From the NCBI GenBank assembly GCA_963677655.1, contig OY782088.1: a stretch of 64,000 nucleotides of DNA; one strand, written 5' to 3'. Both the position numbers and the translations under genes were made by a program. The notes under the pieces are model-generated. The model ran no database searches. It had not been told where the DNA came from and was given only the letters and a program-made list of their open reading frames with translations. The stretch comes from Saccharicrinis sp963677655 (GTDB taxonomy: Bacteria; Bacteroidota; Bacteroidia; Bacteroidales; Marinilabiliaceae). Of this stretch, positions 16,336 to 24,536 are shown in pieces (the stretch's first letter is position 1; every line of letters starts with the position of its first letter).

Positions 16336-16731
16336 ATGACAGATCCAATAGCAGATTTTCTGACTCGTGTCAGAAATGCCATTATGGCAAAACACAAAGT
16401 TGTGGAAATTCCTGCATCAAATCTGAAAAAAGAAATGACCCGAGTTCTTTACGACAAGGGTTATATTCTTAATTTCAAATTTGTTGAAGATGACAAGCAG
16501 GGAATTATTAAGATCGCACTTAAGTATGATGCTGAAACTAAAACTTCAGCAATCAAAGAACTTAAGCGTGTGAGTACACCAGGTTTACGTAAGTATGCTG
16601 GTTACAAAGATATGCCTAGAGTTTTAAACGGATTAGGAGTTGCAATCCTATCTACTTCAAAAGGTGTAATGACCGATAAAGAAGCTAGACAAGCTCAAGT
16701 AGGTGGTGAGGTTTTATGTTACGTAAGTTAA
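16336..16731 (+). CDS. rpsH: 30S ribosomal protein S8
   Basis: A 131-residue S8 (MTDPIADFLTRVRNAIMAKH, GLGVAILSTSKGVMTDKEARQ and the VGGEVLCYVS end). A core 16S rRNA binder and, in E. coli, the spc operon repressor. Standard length and place. Confidence 0.98.
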   Translation: MTDPIADFLTRVRNAIMAKHKVVEIPASNLKKEMTRVLYDKGYILNFKFVEDDKQGIIKIALKYDAETKTSAIKELKRVSTPGLRKYAGYKDMPRVLNGLGVAILSTSKGVMTDKEARQAQVGGEVLCYVS

Positions 16732-16732
16732 T

Positions 16733-16740
16733 AAAGGAGG
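16733..16740 (+). promoter_or_regulatory. Perfect Shine-Dalgarno sequence before rplF
   Basis: AAAGGAGG lies seven bases before the rplF start, overlapping the end of the rpsH gap. Most starts in this window have no such sequence, so this one stands out. Confidence 0.6.
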
Positions 16741-16747
16741 AAGTATT

Positions 16748-17299
16748 ATGTCAAGGATAGGAAAACAGCCCGTCTCAATACCAGCCGGAGTTACAGTAAC
16801 AGTAAAAGATAACCTTGTTACCGTTAAAGGCCCAAAAGGAGAACTTGTACAACAAGTTAACCCTGAAATGAACGTTGAGGTGAACGATGGTCAGGTAGAA
16901 GTTAAAAGACCATCTGACTCTAAAGAACACCGTGCTCAACATGGTTTATATCGTTCACTAATTAATAATATGGTTGAAGGAGTTTCAAAAGGCTTTGTTA
17001 AGAAATTAGAATTGGTTGGTGTAGGATATAGAGCTACTAATCAAGGACAACTTCTTGAGTTAGCATTAGGATACTCTCACCCAATACATCTACAGTTACC
17101 AACTGAAATCAAAGTTGAAGCTGTAACCGACAGAAAGAGTAATCCGATTATTACATTGGAATCTGCAGATAAGCAGTTACTTGGTCAGGTTTGTGCAAAA
17201 ATCCGTTCACTTCGTAAGCCAGAGCCTTACAAAGGTAAAGGTGTGAAGTTTGTTGGTGAGCAAATCAGACGTAAGGCTGGTAAATCTGCAAAAGTTTAA
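16748..17299 (+). CDS. rplF: 50S ribosomal protein L6
   Basis: A 183-residue L6 made of two repeated folds. MSRIGKQPVSIPAGVTV opens it and PEPYKGKGVKFVGEQIRRKAG is the conserved C-terminal signature. It lies near the factor-binding site. Unusually for this genome it is preceded by a perfect Shine-Dalgarno sequence. Confidence 0.98.
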   Translation: MSRIGKQPVSIPAGVTVTVKDNLVTVKGPKGELVQQVNPEMNVEVNDGQVEVKRPSDSKEHRAQHGLYRSLINNMVEGVSKGFVKKLELVGVGYRATNQGQLLELALGYSHPIHLQLPTEIKVEAVTDRKSNPIITLESADKQLLGQVCAKIRSLRKPEPYKGKGVKFVGEQIRRKAGKSAKV

Positions 17300-17319
17300 T
17301 CTGATTAAAAATTAAAATT

Positions 17320-17676
17320 ATGGCTTTTTCTAAAGTAGAAAGAAGACTTAGAATAAAAAGAAGTATCCGTGGTAAGATTGCGGGTACTGCTGAGAGGCCA
17401 AGAATGTCGGTTTTTAGAAGCAATAAACAAATTTCTGTTCAAGTTATTGACGACGTAAACGGAAAAACGCTTCTTTCAGCCTCATCTCTTGAAAAAGAGG
17501 TTGCCTCTCAAAAGGGAACAAAAACTGAGCAAGCTGCTACAGTTGGTAAATTAATTGCTGAAAAAGCAAAAGGTGCCGGAATTGAAACTGTGATATTTGA
17601 TCGTAATGGATATTTATATCATGGTAGAGTTAAACAATTAGCTGACTCTGCTCGTGAAGCAGGTCTTAAATTTTAA
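17320..17676 (+). CDS. rplR: 50S ribosomal protein L18
   Basis: A 118-residue L18 (RIKRSIRGKIAGTAERPRMS and FDRNGYLYHGRVKQLADSAR). It binds 5S rRNA together with L5. rpsE follows after 5 bases. Confidence 0.97.
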   Translation: MAFSKVERRLRIKRSIRGKIAGTAERPRMSVFRSNKQISVQVIDDVNGKTLLSASSLEKEVASQKGTKTEQAATVGKLIAEKAKGAGIETVIFDRNGYLYHGRVKQLADSAREAGLKF

Positions 17677-17681
17677 TAACT

Positions 17682-18200
17682 ATGGCAGGAGATAATCAAA
17701 AAGTAAGAAGTAATAACGACCTTGAATTAAAGGATAGGTTAGTTGCCATTAATCGTGTAACTAAGGTAACCAAAGGTGGTAGAACTTTTAGTTTTTCTGC
17801 TATTGTTGTTGTTGGTAACGAAAATGGCATCGTAGGTTGGGGGTTAGGTAAAGCTAACGAAGTTACAACCGCAATTGCAAAAGGTGTTGAAGCCGCTAAG
17901 AAAAACCTTGTTAAAGTACCTATTATCAATGGTACTATACCTCACGAACAATATTGTAAGTTTGGTGGAGCAAGTGTTTTCATGAAGCCTGCTTCTCACG
18001 GTACCGGGGTAAAAGCTGGTGGTGCGATGCGTGCTGTACTTGAAAGTGTTGGTGTAACTGACGTTTTGGCTAAATCAAAAGGTTCATCAAACCCTCATAA
18101 CCTTGTTAAAGCTACAATTAATGCTCTTAAAGAATTAAGAGATGCACAAACTGTAGCTAAACATAGAGGTGTTACGTTAGACAAAGTATTTAACGGATAA
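17682..18200 (+). CDS. rpsE: 30S ribosomal protein S5
   Basis: A 172-residue S5 (LKDRLVAINRVTKVTKGGRT, VGWGLGKANEVTTAI and GGAMRAVLESVGVTDVLAKS). It lines the mRNA entry and affects decoding accuracy. The gene is 11 bases ahead of rpmD. Confidence 0.98.
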   Translation: MAGDNQKVRSNNDLELKDRLVAINRVTKVTKGGRTFSFSAIVVVGNENGIVGWGLGKANEVTTAIAKGVEAAKKNLVKVPIINGTIPHEQYCKFGGASVFMKPASHGTGVKAGGAMRAVLESVGVTDVLAKSKGSSNPHNLVKATINALKELRDAQTVAKHRGVTLDKVFNG

Positions 18201-18211
18201 GAAGAACGAAA

Positions 18212-18388
18212 ATGGCTAAGATAAAAGTAACACAAGTTAAGAGCAAAATTGGCTCAAATGAACGTCAAAAGAAAACTTTGGCGGCTCTTGGTCTAACAAA
18301 AATAAATGCAACTAGAGAATTTGAGGCAACTCCTCAAATTCTTGGTATGGTTGAAAAGGTGAAACACCTTGTTAGCGTAGAAAAATAA
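18212..18388 (+). CDS. rpmD: 50S ribosomal protein L30
   Basis: A short 58-residue gene read directly from the sequence between rpsE and rplO. It begins MAKIKVTQVKSKIGSNERQK and continues with the L30 pattern TLAALGLTKINATRE, ending HLVSVEK. Length and position are exactly those of L30 in the spc operon. Confidence 0.96.
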   Translation: MAKIKVTQVKSKIGSNERQKKTLAALGLTKINATREFEATPQILGMVEKVKHLVSVEK

Positions 18389-18417
18389 TTATTTAACGAT
18401 AATAAGAAAAATTAGAT

Positions 18418-18864
18418 ATGGACTTAAGTAATTTAAAACCTGCTGAAGGTTCGACCAAAACAAGAAAGAGAATTGGTCGAGGACAAGGTTCCGGCCGTGG
18501 GGGTACATCTACTCGTGGTCATAAAGGTGCCAAGTCCAGATCTGGTTATTCAAAGAAAATTGGTTTCGAAGGTGGTCAGATGCCATTACAGAGACGTGTT
18601 CCAAAATTCGGTTTTAAAAATATTAACCGTGTAGAGTATAAAGCAATTAATATTGCTCTTCTACAGGAGTTAGCTGAAAAGAAGAACCTTACTGTAATTG
18701 ATATCGAAGCTCTTCAAAATGCTGGTTTTATTAATAAGAATGACCGGGTTAAGATTCTTGGTAATGGAAATATTACTGCCAAAATTGAAGTGAAAGCTCA
18801 TGCCTTTTCTAAATCAGCGGTGAGCGCTATTGAAGCTGCTCAGGGTACCGTTGTTAAACTGTAA
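18418..18864 (+). CDS. rplO: 50S ribosomal protein L15
   Basis: A 148-residue L15. The glycine- and arginine-rich N-terminal tail (KRIGRGQGSGRGGTSTRGHK, then GAKSRSGYSKKIGFEGGQMP) is diagnostic. It ends four bases before secY. Confidence 0.98.
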   Translation: MDLSNLKPAEGSTKTRKRIGRGQGSGRGGTSTRGHKGAKSRSGYSKKIGFEGGQMPLQRRVPKFGFKNINRVEYKAINIALLQELAEKKNLTVIDIEALQNAGFINKNDRVKILGNGNITAKIEVKAHAFSKSAVSAIEAAQGTVVKL

Positions 18865-18868
18865 ATCA

Positions 18869-20197
18869 ATGAAACTGATCGAAACAATTCGCAACATTTT
18901 TAAGATTGAGGACTTGAAATCCCGTATTATTACAACTATTGGACTGGTACTTGTGTATCGTTTAGGTTCATATATTGTATTACCGGGTATAGATCCTACT
19001 AAATTAGCAGAACTAAAAGACCAAACTTCGCAAGGGGTTATGGGACTATTAGATATGTTTTCTGGAGGTGCATTTTCTAATGCCTCTGTATTTGGTTTAG
19101 GTATTATGCCTTATATTTCTGCATCTATCGTAATTCAACTTTTAGGAATTGCTGTTCCTTATTTTCAAAAGTTACAGCGTGAAGGTGAAAGTGGTAGACG
19201 TAAAATAAACCAAATTACCAGATATCTTACTGTTATTATCTTATTGTTTCAATCGCCTGCATATTTAGCTAACTTACCAGAAGTTGCAATTTCATCTCCT
19301 GGATTGATGTTTAAAATTACATCTATCCTTATACTTACAGCAGGAACTATGTTCGTTATGTGGTTAGGTGAAAGAATAACTGACAAAGGAATTGGTAATG
19401 GTATTTCATTAATTATTATGATTGGTATCATTGCTCGTTTACCATTTGCGGTAGTTGCTGAATTTGTATCTCGTTTTGAAGAAGGTGGTGGTTTAGTGAT
19501 GTTGTTAATTGAGATCGTAGTTCTATTTTTTGTATTTGCAGGAACAATTTTGTTAGTACAGGGAACTCGCCGTATTCCTGTGCAATATGCTAAGCGTATT
19601 GTCGGAAACAAGCAATATGGCGGAGTTCGTCAATACATACCTTTAAAAGTAAACGCTGCGGGTGTTATGCCAATCATTTTTGCTCAGGCAATTATGTTTG
19701 TGCCATTAACATTAGCTGGATATGTAGGAGGTGATAGTGCCAATAATTGGTTTACAGCAATGTTTTCTGATTATACTGGTTGGGGATACAATGGTGTATT
19801 TGCATTCTTAATTATTGCTTTTACATATTTTTACACAGCAATTACAATTAATCCAACTCAAATGGCTGAAGACATGAAACGAAATGGTGGTTTTATACCA
19901 GGTGTTAAACCCGGTAAAAAAACTGTTGAGTTTCTTGATTCTGTAATGTCGAAAATTACATTACCAGGATCGGTATTTTTAGCTGTTGTAGCCATTTTAC
20001 CTGCTTTTGCTTCCATGGCAGGAGTAGATAGAATGTTTGCTCAGTTCTATGGAGGTACCTCATTGTTGATTTTAGTTGGTGTAGTACTAGATACTTTACA
20101 GCAAATTGAAAGTCATTTATTAATGAGACACTATGACGGATTAATGAAATCCGGAAGAATCAAAGGTAGAGCTGGAGGTGGTCCAGCTGTTTATTAA
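18869..20197 (+). CDS. secY: Protein translocase subunit SecY
   Basis: A 442-residue membrane channel with ten hydrophobic helices that forms the pore of the Sec system. MKLIETIRNIFKIEDLKSRI starts it. The plug region GVMGLLDMFSGGAFSNASVF, the C5 loop with RRIPVQYAKRIVGNK, and ITINPTQMAEDMKRNGGFIPG are conserved. The frame is open 13 codons upstream inside rplO, but the family start is the ATG at 18869, four bases after the rplO stop. Confidence 0.97.
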   Translation: MKLIETIRNIFKIEDLKSRIITTIGLVLVYRLGSYIVLPGIDPTKLAELKDQTSQGVMGLLDMFSGGAFSNASVFGLGIMPYISASIVIQLLGIAVPYFQKLQREGESGRRKINQITRYLTVIILLFQSPAYLANLPEVAISSPGLMFKITSILILTAGTMFVMWLGERITDKGIGNGISLIIMIGIIARLPFAVVAEFVSRFEEGGGLVMLLIEIVVLFFVFAGTILLVQGTRRIPVQYAKRIVGNKQYGGVRQYIPLKVNAAGVMPIIFAQAIMFVPLTLAGYVGGDSANNWFTAMFSDYTGWGYNGVFAFLIIAFTYFYTAITINPTQMAEDMKRNGGFIPGVKPGKKTVEFLDSVMSKITLPGSVFLAVVAILPAFASMAGVDRMFAQFYGGTSLLILVGVVLDTLQQIESHLLMRHYDGLMKSGRIKGRAGGGPAVY

Positions 20198-20214
20198 AGA
20201 GAATCGTTCGTATA

Positions 20215-21000
20215 ATGATATATCTTAAAACAGACGAAGAAATAGAGTTACTTCGAGCAAGTAATATGCTTGTAGCAAAAACTCTTGGTGAAATTGCAAA
20301 AGCAGTTAAACCAGGTGTTACTACATTGGAATTAGATAAAATTGCTGAAGAATACATACGAGATAATGGTGGAATCCCTGGTTTCTTAGGATATCAGGGT
20401 TTTCCTAATACTCTTTGTACTTCAGTGAACGAACAAGTAGTTCATGGTATTCCTAATAACGATCCTTTAAAAGAAGGTGATGTTGTTTCGGTTGATTGTG
20501 GTGTTCTGTTAAATGAATTTTATGGAGATTCAGCTTATACTTTTGCCGTTGGTGAAGTAAGTAAAGAAGTTGCTGATTTATTAAAATCAACTAAAGAATC
20601 TTTATATAAAGGAATTGAGAATGCTGTAGCAGGAAAACGAATTGGAGATATTGGTTATGCTATTCAAAAGTATAATGAAAATAATGGATATACTGTAGTT
20701 CGTGAAATGGTTGGACATGGTGTTGGACGTGGTTTACATGAATCTCCTGAAGTTCCTAATTATGGAAGGAGAGGAAGTGGTACTTTATTAAAACCTGGAA
20801 TGGTCATTGCGATTGAACCAATGATAAATTTAGGAAAAAGAAATATAGTACAAGAAAACGATGGATGGACCATCAGAACCATTGATAAAAAGGTTTCTGC
20901 GCATTTTGAACACACTATTTCAGTACAAAAAAATGAAGCAGATATACTTTCTAGTTTTAAATTTGTAGAAGAAGTATTAAATTTGCAGTCTGAAAAATAA
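20215..21000 (+). CDS. map: Methionine aminopeptidase, type I
   Basis: A 261-residue metalloprotease that removes the initiator Met from new proteins. The metal ligands are visible in VSVDCGVLLNEFYGDSAYTF (two Asp), GHGVGRGLHESPEV (His), AIEPMI (Glu) and HFEHTISV (Glu). No N-terminal zinc-finger extension. It lies between secY and infA as in many bacteria. Confidence 0.97.
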   Translation: MIYLKTDEEIELLRASNMLVAKTLGEIAKAVKPGVTTLELDKIAEEYIRDNGGIPGFLGYQGFPNTLCTSVNEQVVHGIPNNDPLKEGDVVSVDCGVLLNEFYGDSAYTFAVGEVSKEVADLLKSTKESLYKGIENAVAGKRIGDIGYAIQKYNENNGYTVVREMVGHGVGRGLHESPEVPNYGRRGSGTLLKPGMVIAIEPMINLGKRNIVQENDGWTIRTIDKKVSAHFEHTISVQKNEADILSSFKFVEEVLNLQSEK

Positions 21001-21015
21001 AAAAAGGTAAATATT

Positions 21016-21237
21016 ATGGCTAAACAAGCCTCAATAGAACAAGACGGAACGATAATAGAAGCCCTTTCAAATGCTATGTTTAGAGTAGAGCTTGAAAATG
21101 GGCATGTAATTACAGCGCATATCTCAGGAAAAATGAGAATGCACTATATTAAAATTTTACCTGGTGATAAGGTTAAAGTAGAGATGTCTCCTTATGATCT
21201 TACGAAAGGTAGAATTTCTTATAGATATAAAAATTAA
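21016..21237 (+). CDS. infA: Translation initiation factor IF-1
   Basis: A 73-residue S1-fold protein (IEALSNAMFRVELENGHVIT, HISGKMRMHYIKILPGDKV and DLTKGRISYRYKN). It blocks the A site during initiation. Confidence 0.97.
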   Translation: MAKQASIEQDGTIIEALSNAMFRVELENGHVITAHISGKMRMHYIKILPGDKVKVEMSPYDLTKGRISYRYKN

Positions 21238-21249
21238 TTCTATAATAAA

Positions 21250-21366
21250 ATGAAGGTTAGAGCATCTGTTAAGAAGAGAAGTGCTGATTGTAAGATTGTA
21301 AAACGCAAAGGGCGCTTATACGTGATTAACAAGAAGAATCCAAAGTTTAAACAACGTCAAGGATAA
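21250..21366 (+). CDS. rpmJ: 50S ribosomal protein L36
   Basis: A 38-residue protein read directly from the sequence: MKVRASVKKRSADCKIVKRK, then GRLYVINKKNPKFKQRQG. Only one Cys (C14) remains of the usual CxxC...C/H zinc site, so it is a zinc-independent form, common in this phylum. It is followed by rpsM after 13 bases. Confidence 0.95.
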   Translation: MKVRASVKKRSADCKIVKRKGRLYVINKKNPKFKQRQG

Positions 21367-21379
21367 AGAATAAATAATT

Positions 21380-21757
21380 ATGGCTAGAATTGCTGGAGTT
21401 GATATCCCTACCAATAAGAGAGGTGAGGTTTCATTAACTTATATTTACGGAATTGGCAGTAGTGCTGCTCAAAAAATCCTTGGCGAAGCTGGGATTGATG
21501 TTAACTTAAAAGTTAGCGAATGGACTGACGAACAAATTGCTAAAGTTCGTGAGATTATTTCTGAACAATATAAAATCGAAGGAGAACTTCGTTCTGAGGT
21601 TCAGTTAAATATTAAACGATTAATGGATATCGGTTGTTACAGAGGTATTCGTCATCGTATTGGTTTACCATTACGTGGTCAAAAGACTAAAAACAACGCA
21701 CGTACACGTAAAGGGAAAAAGAAAACTGTTGCAAACAAGAAAAAGGCAACTAAATAA
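21380..21757 (+). CDS. rpsM: 30S ribosomal protein S13
   Basis: A 125-residue S13 (MARIAGVDIPTNKRGEVSLT, MDIGCYRGIRHRIGLPLRGQ and TKNNARTRKGKKKTVANKKK). It forms bridges to the large subunit and touches P-site tRNA. Confidence 0.98.
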   Translation: MARIAGVDIPTNKRGEVSLTYIYGIGSSAAQKILGEAGIDVNLKVSEWTDEQIAKVREIISEQYKIEGELRSEVQLNIKRLMDIGCYRGIRHRIGLPLRGQKTKNNARTRKGKKKTVANKKKATK

Positions 21758-21767
21758 TAATTGAGAT

Positions 21768-22157
21768 ATGGCAAAGAAGACAGCGAGTCAAAAGAAAAGA
21801 GTCGTTAAAGTAGAGGCTCAAGGAGAAGCTCATATTCACTCATCTTTCAATAACATTATTATTTCTTTAACAAACAAAAACGGTCAAGTTATTTCTTGGT
21901 CAAGTGCTGGTAAAATGGGTTTCAGGGGTTCTAAAAAGAACACTCCTTATGCAGCTCAAATGGCAGCAACTGATTGTGGAAAAGTAGCTTTTGATCTTGG
22001 TTTAAGAAAAGTAAAGGTGTATGTGAAAGGACCAGGTAATGGTCGTGAGTCTGCAATTCGTTCAATCCACGCAGCTGGTATTGAAGTTAGTGAAATTGTA
22101 GATATTACTCCTATGCCACACAATGGGTGTCGTCCTCCAAAAAGACGAAGAGTATAA
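21768..22157 (+). CDS. rpsK: 30S ribosomal protein S11
   Basis: A 129-residue S11 (GEAHIHSSFNNIIISLTNKN, and GPGNGRESAIRSIHAAGIEV with the ITPMPHNGCRPPKRRRV end). It lies on the platform of the small subunit. A 140-base structured gap follows before rpsD. Confidence 0.98.
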   Translation: MAKKTASQKKRVVKVEAQGEAHIHSSFNNIIISLTNKNGQVISWSSAGKMGFRGSKKNTPYAAQMAATDCGKVAFDLGLRKVKVYVKGPGNGRESAIRSIHAAGIEVSEIVDITPMPHNGCRPPKRRRV

Positions 22158-22200
22158 TTATTTACTAGTTATTAACCATAAATTGAGCTTTTGGATTTTG

Positions 22201-22262
22201 AATTATGGATGATTATAATAGAACCTCCTCTCTATAATCTCGCGGCCTTCATATTCATAATT
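22201..22262 (+). promoter_or_regulatory. Candidate S4 leader RNA upstream of rpsD
   Basis: Two nested stems: AATTATGGAT (22201-22210) with ATTCATAATT (22253-22262), and GATTATA (22211-22217) with TATAATC (22233-22239). The outer stem uses a G-U pair. The stretch CTCGCGGCCTTC on the 3' side is much more G+C-rich than its surroundings, as expected for a conserved unpaired region. S4 autoregulates in both E. coli and Bacillus. I recall Rfam leader families for r-proteins of Bacteroidia, including one for S4, but could not check. Confidence 0.5.
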
Positions 22263-22264
22263 TG

Positions 22265-22292
22265 AAAACAAAAATTTAAAAACAAAAATTTA
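22265..22292 (+). repeat. Two perfect 14-base direct repeats before rpsD
   Basis: AAAACAAAAATTTA is repeated twice without a gap, ending five bases before the rpsD start. The A-rich unstructured run may help initiation in a genome without Shine-Dalgarno sequences. Confidence 0.7.
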
Positions 22293-22297
22293 GAAGA

Positions 22298-22903
22298 ATG
22301 GCTAGATACATTGGACCTAAAACAAAAATTGCCCGTAAATTCGGTGAGGCAATTTATGGTTCGGATAAAAATTTCGAAAGAAAAAATTATCCTCCAGGAC
22401 AACACGGTAACAACCGTAGAAAGAAGACTTCAGAATATGGTCTTCAGTTAAAAGAAAAACAAAAAGCTAAATACACATACGGTGTATTAGAAAAGCAATT
22501 TAGAAATTTGTTTACAAAAGCATCGCGTGCTAAAGGTATTACAGGTGAGGTATTACTTGGATTATTAGAGTGTCGTTTGGATAATGTTGTATATCGTTTA
22601 GGTATTGCTCCTACTAGAGCAGCAGCGCGTCAGCTTGTATCTCATAAGCATATTACTGTTAATGGAAGTGTTGTTAATATTCCTTCTTTTTCAGTAAAAG
22701 CAGATCAAATTATTGGTGTTCGTGAAAAGTCTAAATCATTAGAAGCAATCACTAATTCTTTGGCAGCATCTTCAGTACATAACTTTTCTTGGTTAGAGTG
22801 GGATAGTGATTCTAAAACTGGTAAATTTTTAAATGTACCTTCAAGAGAAGATATTCCTGAAAATATTAAAGAACAATTAATTGTTGAATTGTATTCTAAA
22901 TAA
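22298..22903 (+). CDS. rpsD: 30S ribosomal protein S4
   Basis: A 201-residue S4 with MARYIGPKTKIARKFGEAIY, the S4 RNA-binding domain (ECRLDNVVYRLGIAPTRAA, ARQLVSHKHITVNG) and a C-terminal WLEWD segment. It initiates small-subunit assembly and in E. coli represses the alpha operon. Confidence 0.98.
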   Translation: MARYIGPKTKIARKFGEAIYGSDKNFERKNYPPGQHGNNRRKKTSEYGLQLKEKQKAKYTYGVLEKQFRNLFTKASRAKGITGEVLLGLLECRLDNVVYRLGIAPTRAAARQLVSHKHITVNGSVVNIPSFSVKADQIIGVREKSKSLEAITNSLAASSVHNFSWLEWDSDSKTGKFLNVPSREDIPENIKEQLIVELYSK

Positions 22904-22912
22904 TTTATTCTT

Positions 22913-23905
22913 ATGGCAATATTAGCATTCCAAAAACCTGATAAAGTAATCATGCTTGAAGCGGACAACAAATTCGGTCGCTTCGAATTTCGTCCGTTAG
23001 AACCAGGATATGGTATTACAGTTGGAAATGCCTTAAGAAGAATTTTGTTATCCTCATTAGAAGGTTTCGCAATTACATCTGTTAAGATTGAAGGAGTAGA
23101 TCATGAATTTTCAACTATTCCAGGAGTAATTAACGATACAACCGACATAATTCTTAATCTTAAGCAAGTTAGATTTAAACAAATTGTAGAAGAAGTTGAT
23201 AGTGAAAAAGTAACTATTAACGTGTCGGGTAAGGAAGAGCTTAAAGCTGGTGAATTGAATAATTTCATGACCGGTTTCGAAGTTTTAAATCCGGATCAAC
23301 GTATTTGTTTAATGAATCCCGATGTTAACCTTAAAATGGAATTAACCATTAATAAAGGTAGAGGGTATGTTCCTTCTGAAGAAAATCATTCAGCAGAATC
23401 TGAATTCGGTGTTATTGCGATTGACTCTATATATACTCCAATCAGAAATGTAAAATACGCGATTGAAAACTATCGTGTTGAGCAAAAAACTGATTACGAG
23501 AAATTAATTATTGAAATAGAAACAGACGGTTCTATTCATCCAAAAGATGCTTTAAAAGAAGCTGCTAAAATTCTTATCTATCACTTTATGTTATTCTCAG
23601 ATGAAAGAATAACCTTAGATTCTGATGAGAAATTTGGTAATGAAGAATTCGATGAAGAAGTTCTTCATATGCGTCAGCTATTGAAAACTAAATTAGTTGA
23701 CATGGATCTTTCAGTTAGAGCATTGAACTGTTTAAAAGCTGCAGATGTGGAAACATTAGGTGAGCTTGTTCAATTCAACCGAAATGATCTATTGAAGTTC
23801 CGTAATTTCGGTAAAAAATCATTAACTGAGCTTGATGATTTATTACAAGTTATGAACTTGAATTTTGGTATGGATATTACTAAGTATAAATTAGACAAGG
23901 AATAA
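22913..23905 (+). CDS. rpoA: RNA polymerase alpha subunit
   Basis: A 330-residue alpha subunit. The N-terminal dimerisation domain (GRFEFRPLEPGYGITVGNAL, RRILLSSLEGFAITSVKIEG) and the C-terminal domain with helix-hairpin-helix (LSVRALNCLKAADVETLGEL, LKFRNFGKKSLTELDDLL) are both complete, so contacts with UP elements and activators should be possible. Confidence 0.98.
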   Translation: MAILAFQKPDKVIMLEADNKFGRFEFRPLEPGYGITVGNALRRILLSSLEGFAITSVKIEGVDHEFSTIPGVINDTTDIILNLKQVRFKQIVEEVDSEKVTINVSGKEELKAGELNNFMTGFEVLNPDQRICLMNPDVNLKMELTINKGRGYVPSEENHSAESEFGVIAIDSIYTPIRNVKYAIENYRVEQKTDYEKLIIEIETDGSIHPKDALKEAAKILIYHFMLFSDERITLDSDEKFGNEEFDEEVLHMRQLLKTKLVDMDLSVRALNCLKAADVETLGELVQFNRNDLLKFRNFGKKSLTELDDLLQVMNLNFGMDITKYKLDKE

Positions 23906-23910
23906 TTGCG

Positions 23911-24426
23911 ATGAGACATAGAAAAAAGTTCAATCATTTAGGTAGAAAGAGCTCTCACCGTAAAGCAATGTTAGCAAATATGGCTGCATCTTTAATTCTT
24001 CATAAAAGAATTAAAACTACAGTAGCCAAAGCAAAAGCATTGCGTATGTACGTTGAGCCTCTTATTACTAAGTCTAAAGATGATTCTACTGCACAAAGAA
24101 GAGTTGTTTTTGGATACCTAAATAATAAATATGCTGTATCTGAGCTATTTAGAGAAGTAGCTGGAAAAGTAGGAGATAGACCAGGTGGTTACACTCGTAT
24201 TTTAAAATTAGGTAATCGTTTAGGAGATAACGCAGAAATGTGTTATATCGAGTTAGTTGATTATAATGAAAACATGTTGACAGCTAGTAAGCCACAAGCT
24301 GAAAAGAAAACACGTCGTACACGTCGTAAAAAATCTGCTGCTACTGCAGATGTAGCTACAGAAGCTACTGAAACTAAAGCAGAAGAGTCAACTGAAAATT
24401 CAACTGAAAGTGAATCTAAAGAGTAG
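23911..24426 (+). CDS. rplQ: 50S ribosomal protein L17
   Basis: A 171-residue L17. The core (MRHRKKFNHLGRKSSHRKAM to CYIELVDYN) is standard. It is followed by a low-complexity tail of about 45 residues rich in Lys, Arg, Thr, Ala and Glu, which is a common feature of Bacteroidota L17. It is the last gene of the superoperon. Confidence 0.97.
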   Translation: MRHRKKFNHLGRKSSHRKAMLANMAASLILHKRIKTTVAKAKALRMYVEPLITKSKDDSTAQRRVVFGYLNNKYAVSELFREVAGKVGDRPGGYTRILKLGNRLGDNAEMCYIELVDYNENMLTASKPQAEKKTRRTRRKKSAATADVATEATETKAEESTENSTESESKE

Positions 24427-24462
24427 TTATATAAGTAATTATTATATGCTATCTTAAAATAT

Positions 24463-24500
24463 AAAAGGATAATTGCCTCGTGCCGTTATCCTTTTTTTTT
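24463..24500 (+). terminator. Terminator of the ribosomal superoperon
   Basis: AAAAGGATAA (24463-24472) pairs perfectly with TTATCCTTTT (24486-24495), followed by a run of T to 24500. It marks the end of the rpsL-rplQ transcription unit. Confidence 0.9.
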
Positions 24501-24536
24501 CAGAATTGTAAACTCAATTTTTAAATAAGTCAAATT

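Noticed and set aside
18830..18868. Longer N-terminus for secY
   Set aside because: It would overlap the rplO end; the standard SecY start is at 18869.
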